Shown here piece after piece: positions 26,103-34,446 of a stretch of DNA of 64,000 nt. The notes beneath the pieces were generated by a model. The model ran no database searches. It was not told the DNA's origin and saw nothing but the letters and a program-made list of their open reading frames with translations. The position numbers and the translations under genes are program-made. The stretch's first letter is position 1. Each line of letters starts with the position of its first letter. Location of the stretch: assembly GCF_013364215.1 (NCBI RefSeq), contig NZ_CP054923.1, forward strand, positions 3,844,001 through 3,908,000. The letters run 5' to 3'. The stretch comes from Verrucosispora sp. NA02020. Lineage in GTDB: Bacteria > Actinomycetota > Actinomycetes > Mycobacteriales > Micromonosporaceae.

Positions 26103-26526
26103 GTGACAGACACTTGGACGGGCAGTGATCTATCGGTCCTCAAGGCCGCTGTGAAGTACATCGAGGAGCGAGACTACGGCGTGTTCCCCCCAAGCGTACG
26201 ACCTTGCAGCTTTAGTCAATCTTGACGAGAACGAGGTCGGAAAGGCGCTGTTGAGACTTGATGGCACCTACATCGAAGGGGTCTGTCCCGTACCGGAGTC
26301 AGAAGGATCTAACCCCCCAGCACGCAGCGCTATCGGACAGTGGCCTACGCCTGAAGACCTCGCGGAGCGCCTTCTCGCAGCATTGCAGTCTGCCGCCGAC
26401 GTTGAGGCAGATATGGGGAAGCGGTCCAAATTAAAGCAAACCGCCATATTCTCGGCGAGGGCAGAAGGGACTTGCTTGGCAACGTTTCTTGCGTCAGCGA
26501 TCAACCGGGGCTTGGGCCTGGGGTGA
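26103..26526 (+). pseudogene. Frameshifted remnant of a small actinobacterial hypothetical protein
   Basis: The frame from GTG 26103 reads VTDTWTGSDLSVLKAAVKYIEE and then goes out of frame at a run of six C (26186-26191). Removing one C joins it to VFPQAYDLAALVNLDENEVG in the frame that continues through GQWPTPEDLAERLLAALQSAAD and RSKLKQTA to the stop at 26526. Within that second half, about 26445-26485 makes sense only in another frame (LGEGRRDLLGNV) before LASAINRGLGLG resumes, so a second, compensating pair of indels is likely. I recall this DLxVL..VV..GQWPTPE..L....L..AAD family as small proteins of unknown function with a winged-helix-like start, common in Streptomyces. Sequencing error cannot be excluded for the C run alone. 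Confidence 0.65.
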
Positions 26527-26637
26527 CTGCGCCTCGAACTTGCTGAGTGCGGCTCTCAAGCCTGAGTTGCGGTCTAAGGTTCGGCTGAGCTGTCGTTCCT
26601 CTGGAGGTCACCCTGGGGCATACGGCATGCTGATCGG

Positions 26638-27234
26638 ATGGATTCCTGGCACTCACTCTCCCAGCCGCAGGCTGCGCTCATCGCCGGCCTGATCGGGGCA
26701 TGCGGGGCGCTTCTCGCTGGTCTCCTCGCCACCACGCTCACGCAGTTTTTGACCTTCCTGGGGCAGGACAAACGGCGATGGGAGGAGACCCGCCGATCGG
26801 CCTACGCGCGGATGTACCGCGCAGTGATGGCCGCTTGGGACGCCTACGACGAGGCCGGCAAGGAGCCCGAAGAGTGGGCAACCGTCGGCGAATCGCGTGC
26901 AGAAATTCGGGATGCATACACAGAGGCGGCGCTACTTGTACGTCACCGGAGGACCGACCGTGCGCTCGATGATGTTTACGACGCCTCCTCGTATCTCTGG
27001 GCACGACGTGGGCGCGGCTGGGAGCAGGTCGACAGACACCTCTACGATGCGCAGGCTCGCTTCCTGGAAGCGGTGCGTAAGGAGTTGCGGATGCCTGCCT
27101 TGAGAAGCGAGTCTTACGAGGAGTACAAGGCGGCCTTTCGGGGCACCAGCCCCTACAGCCCGCCGCAACCCGACATTCGTGGAGCGGGAGAACCGCCGGG
27201 CCGCGCTGCCGTTGATCAGGGTGTGATTTCGTAG
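26638..27234 (+). CDS. Single-pass membrane protein with cytosolic helical domain, unknown
   Basis: 198 residues from ATG 26638 (no good ribosome site). A TM helix lies at about 13-42 (LIAGLIGACGALLAGLLATTLTQFLTFLG), followed by a charged helical domain (DKRRWEETRRSAYARMYRAVMAAWDAYDEAG...) and a Pro-rich tail. Small anchored proteins of this build are frequent in defence and mobile islands. I do not recognise a family. It follows the decayed gene by 111 bases and is in the lower-GC island. Confidence 0.6.
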   Translation: MDSWHSLSQPQAALIAGLIGACGALLAGLLATTLTQFLTFLGQDKRRWEETRRSAYARMYRAVMAAWDAYDEAGKEPEEWATVGESRAEIRDAYTEAALLVRHRRTDRALDDVYDASSYLWARRGRGWEQVDRHLYDAQARFLEAVRKELRMPALRSESYEEYKAAFRGTSPYSPPQPDIRGAGEPPGRAAVDQGVIS

Positions 27235-27621
27235 TGCGTCGGTCGTCCGCTGGACCAGGTCGCCACAGCGTGGGAGCACCAGCGTGCCCGGCAATGGGTT
27301 AAGAGGTTGGCGTGCCGCCGGGAGGAAGGCCCAAGATCATGACGTTCCCAGGCCGTCAGAGGCCAACCCGCAGTTCCATCAATTATCATCAATGTTAAGC
27401 GTAATGGCAGCCTAGAGGCTAAGTCGTCCGCTTTGATCGACTACGCCCCCTCGCATGATCAATGCAACGCCGTATGTCAAGCTCCGCCGCTTCCCGTCTT
27501 GCAGCAGAACTTAACATCCGTAGGAGTGTCGGGGATCGCGCCGCACAATGGATAGCTGTGCGGCATTTTCAACAAGCGCTGGCCTCGTTCTCGGTCGACC
27601 CGATAAACGAAATGGATCCGA
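27235..27621. other. AT-richer gap, no gene seen
   Basis: 387 bases at roughly 50-55% GC. Short AT-rich stretch near 27378-27405 could hold the promoter for the following gene. An open frame beginning at 27462 overlaps the next gene and does not look like a real protein. Confidence 0.4.
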
Positions 27622-28653
27622 ATGACTGTCGAAAGCTGGGGAACGACGTATTGGGGTGGGCCGGGTGCGACCGGAGGTACCTGGTGGCCGGTGGGAGACC
27701 GTGTAGTAGAACACGATCGGTTGAAGCAGGTGCTCGCTCTGTCTGCTAGGAATCACGCGAGACAGGCAATCGAGTTGTTTGCAAATGAGGACCAAGAGGG
27801 TCTGAGTCAGGCGGCTATCAGTGCGGGCTGCGCCGTGGAATTGCTTGCCAAAGCGTATATTGCCAGCGTTGAGCACGGATTGCTTGCCGAGAAGGGTGAC
27901 CGGGATACGGTACTCATTCTTTCCGGAAATGCGAACCTGGCCTCTGCTCGAATCGCTGAGATGAAGACGATCGGTGCGTTGGAATCTTTGAAGATGGCCA
28001 AGTACCTGCATCCAGCCTTACCTTTCATTGTTCAGTCTGACCAGGTCGTTCTGCGGGTCCGGAATGCGGCCGTACATATGGCGATGGTTCTGCCGGACGA
28101 GCTGCGCGCGTCCGTTGCGGTGATGTGTCGTCTCGTGGACGGATTGCTGGCAGCCCTATCTTTGGACCGCGATGATTACTGGGGCGATCATGCAGTTGGA
28201 GTGGTCGACGAGATTCTTGACATGGCCAAGAGTGAGGTTCGTCGCATCGTTGCCGCGAAGATCGCTGCTGCTGAAAGGCGTTTTTCGATCCTGATTTCTG
28301 GGCTTGATTCAGCAGGAAAGACGGTCGTTCTTGCCGCCTTGTCTGGGCGTACTCCGTATACGATTGCTGACCACAACGAGCCTCAAGAGTGTCCTGCCTG
28401 TAAACAGCAAGGATGGCTAGTCTGTCATGTTGATGAAGGGCAGCCCGAAGTGGAATACGACGATAATGGAACCCGGCATGAATTTGCGCCGAGGGCAGCC
28501 TACCCATCTACCTTCGAATGTCCGGTGTGTGATCTTGACTTGCAAGAGGAGGAGTTGGCTGAGTTTGACTACCCTATGGAGATTGAGCTTGAAGCGAATA
28601 GTGACCCGTACTCGGATTATGAGCCAGGCGAGGACTGGTTCCGTGGGCGATAA
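27622..28653 (+). CDS. HEPN-motif protein with C-terminal zinc ribbon
   Basis: 343 residues from ATG 27622 (weak ribosome site). Residues about 30-185 are helical with an early ISAGCAVELLAKAYIASVEHG helix and the HEPN signature RNAAVH (Arg147-His152), fitting a HEPN-like RNase or RNA-binding domain. A long helix (SEVRRIVAAKIAAAERRFSILI) leads to a zinc ribbon with CPAC (257-260) and CPVC (300-303), plus an acidic tail. GLDSAGKT at 227-234 matches the Walker A pattern, but no Walker B or switch follows. The gene belongs to the low-GC island and lies next to an IS5-like element. Similar HEPN plus zinc-ribbon hypothetical proteins occur in actinomycetes; role in defence is inferred from neighbourhood. 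Confidence 0.6.
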   Translation: MTVESWGTTYWGGPGATGGTWWPVGDRVVEHDRLKQVLALSARNHARQAIELFANEDQEGLSQAAISAGCAVELLAKAYIASVEHGLLAEKGDRDTVLILSGNANLASARIAEMKTIGALESLKMAKYLHPALPFIVQSDQVVLRVRNAAVHMAMVLPDELRASVAVMCRLVDGLLAALSLDRDDYWGDHAVGVVDEILDMAKSEVRRIVAAKIAAAERRFSILISGLDSAGKTVVLAALSGRTPYTIADHNEPQECPACKQQGWLVCHVDEGQPEVEYDDNGTRHEFAPRAAYPSTFECPVCDLDLQEEELAEFDYPMEIELEANSDPYSDYEPGEDWFRGR

Positions 28654-28746
28654 CTTATCTGTGGCCGGCAACCCTTGGGATATTCCTGCGCTCGGACTGT
28701 TGACCGGACTCCTGATTCGTGCGAGGTTGGAACTCCTCGCATTAAA

Positions 28747-29621
28747 GGGTGTCTCGTAACTCGGTGAAGGCGTTGCCGGGCAACGGTACTGGTGTCATCC
28801 GGTGAGGATGATGTTGTGGAGGTGGGCGATACCGGAGGTGGTGTCGGTCAATGTGTGGGCGGCGCGGCGGTAGTCGCGCAGGATCTTGAAGGTCTTCATG
28901 CGGGCCAGGGCGTGTTCAACCTGCGCACGGACGGTGCGGTGTTGCCGGTTCAGGTCTTTCTTCCAGTCGGGTAGTTCGGTGCCGTCGGTGGGTTTGCGGT
29001 ACGGGATGATGACGTCGGGGTTGCCGCGGTAAGCGCCGTCTGCCATGACTGGCCGCCCGGAGAGTTGCTGGTCGATGCCGCTGGTGCGGTAGACGATGGT
29101 GTCGTTGCGGTTGCCCGGTTGCGGGTCGCCGAGAGCGACGACGAGGCGGGTGTGGGCGTCGATGGCGACCTGCAGATTCGTGGAGTAGCGGTAGTTCTTA
29201 CTCGGGGCGGCCAGCCGGTGATCGCGGGTCGGGACGAGGGTGCCGTCGACGATGGTGATCTGGTCGACCCGCCGCCGACGCACCGGCGCCAACGCGAGCA
29301 GTGGGCCGAGGGTGTCGATGACCCGGTGCGCGGCGGAGTGCGACACCCCGAATAGTGGGCCGATCTGCCGCATGGTCAGGTTCGTGCGCCAGTACGCGGC
29401 GACGAGCAGCACCCGGTCGGCGAGGTCGAGCGACCACTGCCGGCCCGGCCGACCGTCGGCGATCGCGCCACCGCCGCGTTCGGCGACCAGCCGGACCAGC
29501 CGGCGGAACTGAGCGGGCTGCAGCCCGGTGAACGGAAAGATCCACTCCTGGCGGGCCGCCGAGATCACCTGCACCCCGACATGATCCACCATGGATGCAC
29601 GAGCGAGTTACGAGACGTCCC
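28747..29621. mobile_element. Intact IS5-family-like insertion sequence
   Basis: Imperfect terminal inverted repeats: left GGGTGTCTCGTAACTCG at 28747-28763; right end 29604-29621 reads, on the other strand, GGGACGTCTCGTAACTCG. TTA occurs just outside both ends (28742-28744 and 29622-29624), consistent with a 3-base target duplication, with two extra A at the left end. One complete transposase gene fills the element. Confidence 0.8.
28795..29592 (-). CDS. IS5-family-like DDE transposase
   Basis: 265 residues, ATG at 29592. The N-terminal helix-turn-helix (LTMRQIGPLFGVSHSAAHRVIDTLGPLL) and the catalytic triad are visible: Asp in IVDGTLVP, Asp in VMADGAYRG and Glu in AQVEHALARMK. The sequence KNYRYSTNLQVAIDAHTRLVVALGDPQPGNRNDTIVYRTSG is typical of the DDE_Tnp_4 type transposases common in Streptomyces and Micromonospora. 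The gene is uninterrupted, and both element ends are found, so the copy may be active. It inserts about 95 bases after the HEPN/zinc-ribbon gene without disrupting a recognisable gene. Confidence 0.92.
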   Translation of the reverse strand: MVDHVGVQVISAARQEWIFPFTGLQPAQFRRLVRLVAERGGGAIADGRPGRQWSLDLADRVLLVAAYWRTNLTMRQIGPLFGVSHSAAHRVIDTLGPLLALAPVRRRRVDQITIVDGTLVPTRDHRLAAPSKNYRYSTNLQVAIDAHTRLVVALGDPQPGNRNDTIVYRTSGIDQQLSGRPVMADGAYRGNPDVIIPYRKPTDGTELPDWKKDLNRQHRTVRAQVEHALARMKTFKILRDYRRAAHTLTDTTSGIAHLHNIILTG

Positions 29622-29697
29622 TTAGAGTTCAGGCCGTCGCCAGGCCGTTATACGAATTAGGCACCCTGGCTGCATTGCCGATAGGAGACGTACTAAT

Positions 29698-30249
29698 CTA
29701 CTTGACCTGAGTCAAGGAAAGAAGTATCTGCTGTCGCTTCTTCAGTTCCAAGAACGAGCCTCGAATGTAGTCATGATAGGGGTCTCGGGGATGTGGGATG
29801 ATTGATGTGAGGGTCGAGCGATCGCCGGACTCCCATTGTTTAACTACAACTTCGAAGCCAGCAACATGTGCCGCGAAATCCAGGAAGCAATCAGGCATAG
29901 AATCTCCAACAATCAAGTGAGCTTTCGACGCAATTATCTCAACGGAATTCCTGTTGGCGGGCATGAAAACCTGACTCATCCACGCAATCCATAAATCCAT
30001 CTCTTTGCTGCTCAAATTTGCCGTGATGTCAACCTTAAGCTCGGGCTTAAAGACGCTTCGAAAGACGCGCCAGGTTGCCTGGCTGGTAGAGGACAAGGAC
30101 AGCAGTGGGCCGTATAGCTCCTCTAGTTGAGTGTTAATTCTTCTCAAGCTTTCTTGCCGCTGGTTCATGATTCGGGTATTCAGGTATGTCGCCACCCCTG
30201 CTATGGCCGCGACTGCAAGACTTACGCTTGCCGCAATGAACGTAGTCAT
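29698..30249 (-). CDS. Membrane-anchored protein with coiled coil, unknown
   Basis: 183 residues from ATG 30249, chosen because the TM helix starts right there (MTTFIAASVSLAVAAIAGVATYL, 1-23); the upstream part of the frame is Pro/Arg text without a ribosome site. The helix is followed by a coiled-coil-like stretch (NTRIMNQRQESLRRINTQLEELYGPLLSL) and a helical cytosolic domain. The LEELYGPL pattern directly after a TM helix recurs in small hypothetical membrane proteins from many bacteria, but I know no function. It is the last gene of the lower-GC island. Confidence 0.65.
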   Translation of the reverse strand: MTTFIAASVSLAVAAIAGVATYLNTRIMNQRQESLRRINTQLEELYGPLLSLSSTSQATWRVFRSVFKPELKVDITANLSSKEMDLWIAWMSQVFMPANRNSVEIIASKAHLIVGDSMPDCFLDFAAHVAGFEVVVKQWESGDRSTLTSIIPHPRDPYHDYIRGSFLELKKRQQILLSLTQVK

Positions 30250-30604
30250 GCGCCCGATGGTTCCATGCGCAAGCAAGAGATCATCTGCTGGGTGATGGGT
30301 AGGGAAAGGCCAGACACCAAGGACGATCGGAGTGCGGACAGTAGTTAAGACGTTAGTCAGTCGGTACGTGGACGCGGCTGGGTGGCCGAGGGCTGGACGA
30401 TCACCGGGGCCACGCATGTAGCTTAATCTCGCTGGACAGTGCGCCCAGAACTTGCAAGGAAGAGATTCGGCTACCCATCAAGGCGTGGGAGAGCGCCCGG
30501 AGTCTCGGGGGTTATGAGGGGTCGGTCTGGTCGGTAGCGTTGGCGGTGGTGGTGGTGGCCGGTGGGTCGGTGGTGCGTCCTGCGCTACGCGAGGAGGGTT
30601 CCGG
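30250..30604. other. Gap at the right edge of the island
   Basis: 355 bases. GC content rises to the host level within it (about 30350-30450). No tRNA, integrase or direct-repeat att site could be found by eye. CGAGGAGGG at 30590-30598 is the ribosome site for the following gene. Confidence 0.4.
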
Positions 30605-31816
30605 GTGGATTCCTTGCCGGAGTTGACGTTCGGGCAGCGGTTGAAGGTCTATCGGGAGCGGTCCGGGAAGTCTCGGACGGTGCTGGGTGGGTTGGTGGGT
30701 CGCAGCGCCGAGTGGGTCAAGGCGGTCGAGACGGATCGGATCCTGCCGCCGCGCATTCACATGCTGGATCGGATCGCGCGAGCCTTGAAGATCGACGTGT
30801 CGGCCTTGGCAGCCGAGTTGGGTGATCGCTCTGCTGTGGTTAACGGGCCGGAGCATCCGGCGTTGGTGTCGGTCCGGGCTGCCCTGAATCATGTCGCGCT
30901 TCCCGATGACACCCCGCCGGTGTTGTTGTCGGGTCTGCGGGAGCGGCTTGCGGCGGGGTGGCGGGCGCGTCATCAGGCGGCGGATCACCGTACGGTGCTG
31001 GGCGGGTTGTTGCCGGGGTTGCTGCGGGACGGGCAGCGGGCGGTGTTGGGGTACGAGGGTGACCGGCGGCGGGAGGCGCAGGCTCTGTGGGCGGAGACGC
31101 TGGGGTTGGCGCAGATGTTCGTCGCCTATCAGCCTGCGGCCGAGTTGTTGTGGCGGGTGACGGATCGGGCGATGGTGGCGGCGCAGGAGTCCGGTGATCC
31201 GGAGGCAATTGCCCGTGCGGGGTGGTTTCTGTGTCAGGTGCATCGGGAGGCCGGTGACTGGGACACCGCGATGAGGGTGACGCTGGAGGTGCTGTCGGCG
31301 TTGGAGCCGAGGGCGGCTGACGGGAGCGCGAATCTGTTGGCGTTGTGGGGTGCGCTGAACTTCGAGGCCGCGTACACGTCTGCTCGTGCTGGTGAGGAAG
31401 GTCGTGCCTGGCGGTACTGGGACCGCGCGGACCAGGTGGCGCAGCGTCTGCCGGAGGGCTTCTACCAGCCGCAGACGTCGTTCTCGCGGGTCATCATGGG
31501 TGCTCATGCGGTGACGGTGGCGGTGGAGTTGCAGCAGTCGGGCGAGGCGGTGCGGCAGGCCCGTCGTCATGATGCGGCGGCGATTCCGTCGAGGCCGCGT
31601 CGGGCACGCCATCTGATCGAGGTCGCGCGGGCGTACTACGGCAAGGACGACAAGGAAGCGGCCGTGGCGGCGCTGCGGCAGGCGTACGAGTCGGCTCCGG
31701 AGACGATTCGGTTCAACGGGTACGCCCGTCAGATCACCATGGACCTGCTCGACGGTCCGCGTTCCACCCGGGATGCCGCCCGTGACCTGGCGGCGAAGGT
31801 CGGACTCGTCTCCTGA
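30605..31816 (+). CDS. XRE-family regulator with long C-terminal TPR-like region
   Basis: 403 residues. GTG 30605 is preceded by CGAGGAGGG. An N-terminal helix-turn-helix (about 10-65: TFGQRLKVYRERSGKSRTVLGGLVGRSAEWVKAVETDRILPPRIHMLDRIARAL) is followed by a helical TPR-like sensor region (about 80-400). This build is very common in actinomycetes, often next to tiny unknown genes, and it usually acts as a development- or metabolism-linked regulator. Two or three small overlapping genes lie directly downstream and are its likely partners or targets. GC is host-like but with a TG-rich flavour (many GTG/TTG codons). Confidence 0.88.
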   Translation: MDSLPELTFGQRLKVYRERSGKSRTVLGGLVGRSAEWVKAVETDRILPPRIHMLDRIARALKIDVSALAAELGDRSAVVNGPEHPALVSVRAALNHVALPDDTPPVLLSGLRERLAAGWRARHQAADHRTVLGGLLPGLLRDGQRAVLGYEGDRRREAQALWAETLGLAQMFVAYQPAAELLWRVTDRAMVAAQESGDPEAIARAGWFLCQVHREAGDWDTAMRVTLEVLSALEPRAADGSANLLALWGALNFEAAYTSARAGEEGRAWRYWDRADQVAQRLPEGFYQPQTSFSRVIMGAHAVTVAVELQQSGEAVRQARRHDAAAIPSRPRRARHLIEVARAYYGKDDKEAAVAALRQAYESAPETIRFNGYARQITMDLLDGPRSTRDAARDLAAKVGLVS

Positions 31817-31946
31817 ACCAGGGGTAGGGACCTTACCCATTCTGCCCGGCCACCGACCGTAGCTTTCCGCTCACGGGATGCGGTGGTCGGTGCGAGTCAC
31901 GCCCGGCCGCCGTGTCTCCCAGCCAGAGGGCGACCGAGCCGCCCTC

Positions 31947-32156
31947 ATGAGCGACGAGGGAGGGTACGTGCGGCGCGTCTCATACGACAGCTATCTGTCC
32001 GCCACCGCGTTGACCTTTGCCCGGCGGCATCGGCCGGTGTGGTCCTGGCAGCACTGGCGGCGTATCTGCAACTGCGGGGCTGACCTGCCGTGCCGGGCCC
32101 GGCACCGGATACCGATCAACCGAGGGCACTGGCCTCAGGCGGAGGATCAACGGTGA
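31947..32156 (+). CDS. Small Cys-containing protein (first of XRE-associated pair)
   Basis: 69 residues from ATG 31947; GTG 31968, close behind GAGGGAGGG, is the other candidate start. The readable core is YLSATALTFARRHRPVWSWQHWRR followed by CNCGADLPCRARHR, with three Cys in a tight cluster (CxC, then C) that could bind a metal. It overlaps the next gene by four bases (GTGA), so the two are probably translated together. I recall such pairs next to XRE regulators in Micromonosporaceae; function unknown. Confidence 0.65.
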   Translation: MSDEGGYVRRVSYDSYLSATALTFARRHRPVWSWQHWRRICNCGADLPCRARHRIPINRGHWPQAEDQR

Positions 32157-32440
32157 CCAGTCACGGTCCGGTGATGCCGATCTGGAGCTGCGGCGGCTGC
32201 GACCTGCCGTGGCCGTGTCCGACGCGACGGCGGGAACTACGCGCGGAGTATGCGGATGCGCCGGTGTCGCTGGCTCTCTACCTCGGGGCCTACCTCATCC
32301 AGGCCGCCGAGGACATGCCTTGGGCACCTGCCGGCACCCTGCACCGCCGTTTCATTGGTTGGACCCGACAGCCGCCGGAAGCACCGCAACGAGGCACAGC
32401 AACCATGCCTACCGAAACCGAACGCCACCAGACCCGATGA
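32153..32440 (+). CDS. Small Cys-containing protein (second of XRE-associated pair)
   Basis: 95 residues. GTG 32153 overlaps the previous stop and has GCGGAGG about 7 bases upstream. The start IWSCGGCDLPWPCPTRRRELRAEY, with a CxxC and a third Cys, followed by SLALYLGAYLIQAAEDMPWAPAGTLHRRFIGWTR, is a recurring actinobacterial small-protein family sometimes labelled flavin reductase without evidence. The Cys cluster resembles that in the preceding protein. A third very short frame overlaps its stop. Confidence 0.75.
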   Translation: MTSHGPVMPIWSCGGCDLPWPCPTRRRELRAEYADAPVSLALYLGAYLIQAAEDMPWAPAGTLHRRFIGWTRQPPEAPQRGTATMPTETERHQTR

Positions 32441-32523
32441 CCTCGTACGACACCCGATCCGACCTGCCTGCCGTGATCACATACCGAACGGCGGCGGATC
32501 GTGATGGCGGATTCATGTCGTAA
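32437..32523 (+). CDS. Possible 28-residue coupled ORF
   Basis: An ATG at 32437 overlaps the stop of the preceding gene as ATGA and reads 28 codons (start MTSYDTRSDLPAV, end DRDGGFMS) to TAA at 32521-32523. The overlap suggests translational coupling. It is too short to judge by composition and may be chance. Confidence 0.3.
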   Translation: MTSYDTRSDLPAVITYRTAADRDGGFMS

Positions 32524-32562
32524 CATCGTCCTGTTTCTTTCCTGGGCGGTGCGGAGGACCGC

Positions 32563-34158
32563 ATGGACGATGTGACCCTCCGGGCGCTGAGACTCGTCGA
32601 GGAGGCCCAGACCGGCGCCGCCGCCCCGGCGTTGGCGACCGCCGAGACGACGCTGCGCGAGGCCACCGGGGAGATCGCCGACGGTCCGGCGGCGCTGCAC
32701 TTCGCCCGGGTCGTGGCGCTGACCCGGCTCGGTGAGCTGCGTGCCGCCGTGGCCGCCGCCGATCTGATGCTGGCCGCTGCGGACCGCGAGGGCAGCGCCG
32801 GCTGGCGGTCGTGCGCGCTGTCGCTGCGCGCCACCCGGCGGCTGCGCGTCGGTGACAAGGACATCTCCGAGTACGACGTGGAGACGGTGCTGCGGGACCT
32901 GGTCAGTGCCGAGACCGCCCTGCTCGTCGACGAACCCGACCCGGTGATCATGGGCAACGCGCACACCGGGATCGCCATCGGCTACGCCCAACTGCGGCTC
33001 TACGAGTTGGCCGCGCCGCAGTTCGAGGCGGCGTACGAGACGACCCGGCATCCGGACTACCCGGACAACGGCAACCGGGCCATGTGGTTGTGCAACCTCG
33101 CCGAACTCAACCTGCTGTGGGCGCTGGAGTTGTATCAGGTGGGCCAGGTCGCGGTGGCGGAGCGGCACACCACCACCGCCGAGACGCACGCGACCCGCGC
33201 GGCGGCCGAGGCGTCCGGCCCCCAGGCGCGGGTATGGCGGCTGCTGGCGCTGCTCTATGCCGCCTGCGCCCGCGCCGACCGCCAGGACCCGGCCGGCGCG
33301 GCGGCCGACATTCCCCGGTACGCGGCCCTGCTGGAGGACTCCGGTCTGCGACAACACCAGGAACTGCTGCTGTGTCGACCGTTCCACGCCGTCGCGTTGC
33401 GCCGCTCGGGGCGACCGGGTGAGGCGCTCCGGGTCATCCAGCGGGCCGTGTCCGCCCTGCCGGTCGAGACCGACTGGCTGATCTCGGCGGCCCTGCACCG
33501 GACGCACGCGGTGCTGCTGACCATCAACGGCTCGTCGGACGCCGTGCCGGGGCTCACTTACGGTGACGCGCTCGCCGAACTGCTCTGGCGGCAACGGCAC
33601 CGCTGGCTGCACACGGCGATGACCATGCAGTCGTACGACGTGTTGCGCTGGCAGCACGAGCAGGCCGAACGGGCGGCGCAGACCGACCCGCTCACCGGCG
33701 TCGCCAACCGTCGGGGACTCGACGTCTTCCTGCGGACCCTGGCCGCCTCGGGCGCCCCCGCCGACCGGCTGGTGGCGGTGCTGGCGGTGGACATCGACCG
33801 GTTCAAGCACATCAACGACTCGCTCGGCCACGCGGCCGGCGACGAGGTGCTGCGGGCCGTCGCGCACGTGCTCACCGCCAGCGTCCGCAAGGGCGACTTC
33901 GTGGCCCGGCTCGGTGGCGACGAGTTCGTCGCGATCCTGCCCGACGCCGACACCGCCGACGGCACGAAGGTCGCCCGACGGGCCGTGGACGCGGTGGCCG
34001 GGATGGCGGTGTGGCGCGCCCGGGTCAGCGTCGGCGTGGCCAGCGGGCCGGTGTACGCGGTCGGCGACGCCCTCGCCCAGGCCGACCGCGCCATGTACGC
34101 GGCGAAACGCGCGGGCGGCAACCAGGCGACCTACCGTCCGGCGGCCGTCGAGCAGTGA
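32563..34158 (+). CDS. Diguanylate cyclase (GGDEF) with TPR-like sensor region
   Basis: 531 residues from ATG 32563. The first 370 residues are helical and TPR-like, without TM segments, so the enzyme is probably cytosolic. The C-terminal GGDEF domain starts with TDPLTGVANRRGLDVFL and includes VDIDRFKHINDSLGHAAGDEVL and the intact active site RLGGDEFVAIL (GGDEF at 451-455). RKGD at 442-445, five residues before the GGDEF, matches the allosteric I-site, so product inhibition by c-di-GMP is expected. It makes c-di-GMP, which controls development in related actinomycetes. It is followed by a small membrane protein gene. Confidence 0.9.
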   Translation: MDDVTLRALRLVEEAQTGAAAPALATAETTLREATGEIADGPAALHFARVVALTRLGELRAAVAAADLMLAAADREGSAGWRSCALSLRATRRLRVGDKDISEYDVETVLRDLVSAETALLVDEPDPVIMGNAHTGIAIGYAQLRLYELAAPQFEAAYETTRHPDYPDNGNRAMWLCNLAELNLLWALELYQVGQVAVAERHTTTAETHATRAAAEASGPQARVWRLLALLYAACARADRQDPAGAAADIPRYAALLEDSGLRQHQELLLCRPFHAVALRRSGRPGEALRVIQRAVSALPVETDWLISAALHRTHAVLLTINGSSDAVPGLTYGDALAELLWRQRHRWLHTAMTMQSYDVLRWQHEQAERAAQTDPLTGVANRRGLDVFLRTLAASGAPADRLVAVLAVDIDRFKHINDSLGHAAGDEVLRAVAHVLTASVRKGDFVARLGGDEFVAILPDADTADGTKVARRAVDAVAGMAVWRARVSVGVASGPVYAVGDALAQADRAMYAAKRAGGNQATYRPAAVEQ

Positions 34159-34225
34159 TCCGCGTACCCGTGGTCGACGGTGGCGACTACGGTGTGTGCG
34201 ACGGTCGTCGACAGAGGAGGACCAC

Positions 34226-34339
34226 GTGAAGCCCTGGCACCTCACCGCTGTGGTGATCACCGTGGCGCTGCTCGGATTCGTCGTCTGGTGCGTCATCGCC
34301 TTCCTCCAGGGCCGACGCGGCGGTCCGTCGGATCACTGA
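34226..34339 (+). CDS. Small single-pass membrane protein, 37 residues
   Basis: GTG 34226 with GAGGAGG at 34215-34221. Reads VKPWHLTAVVITVALLGFVV... with a TM helix at about 6-28 and a short basic C-terminal tail. It follows the diguanylate cyclase by 67 bases. Small-protein length and ideal ribosome site argue that it is real; function unknown. Confidence 0.65.
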   Translation: MKPWHLTAVVITVALLGFVVWCVIAFLQGRRGGPSDH

Positions 34340-34446
34340 CGCCGGGCCGGTCGCCGTCCGGGCACCGGGCCGCCGATGTGCTGACAGTCCGGTCGGACGC
34401 CGGGCCGCCGGTGCGGCGGGTCGGGCGCGACCGCTACCCTGCGGCG

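Noticed and set aside
25639..26106. A 155-codon open frame in the GC-rich block
   Set aside because: Arg/Pro/Ala-rich text, no ribosome site, overlaps the start of the decayed gene in another frame.
28300..28326. Walker A-like GLDSAGKT in the HEPN/zinc-ribbon protein
   Set aside because: It matches GxxxxGKT, but no Walker B, switch or base-recognition motif follows before the zinc ribbon, so a GTPase or ATPase domain is not supported.
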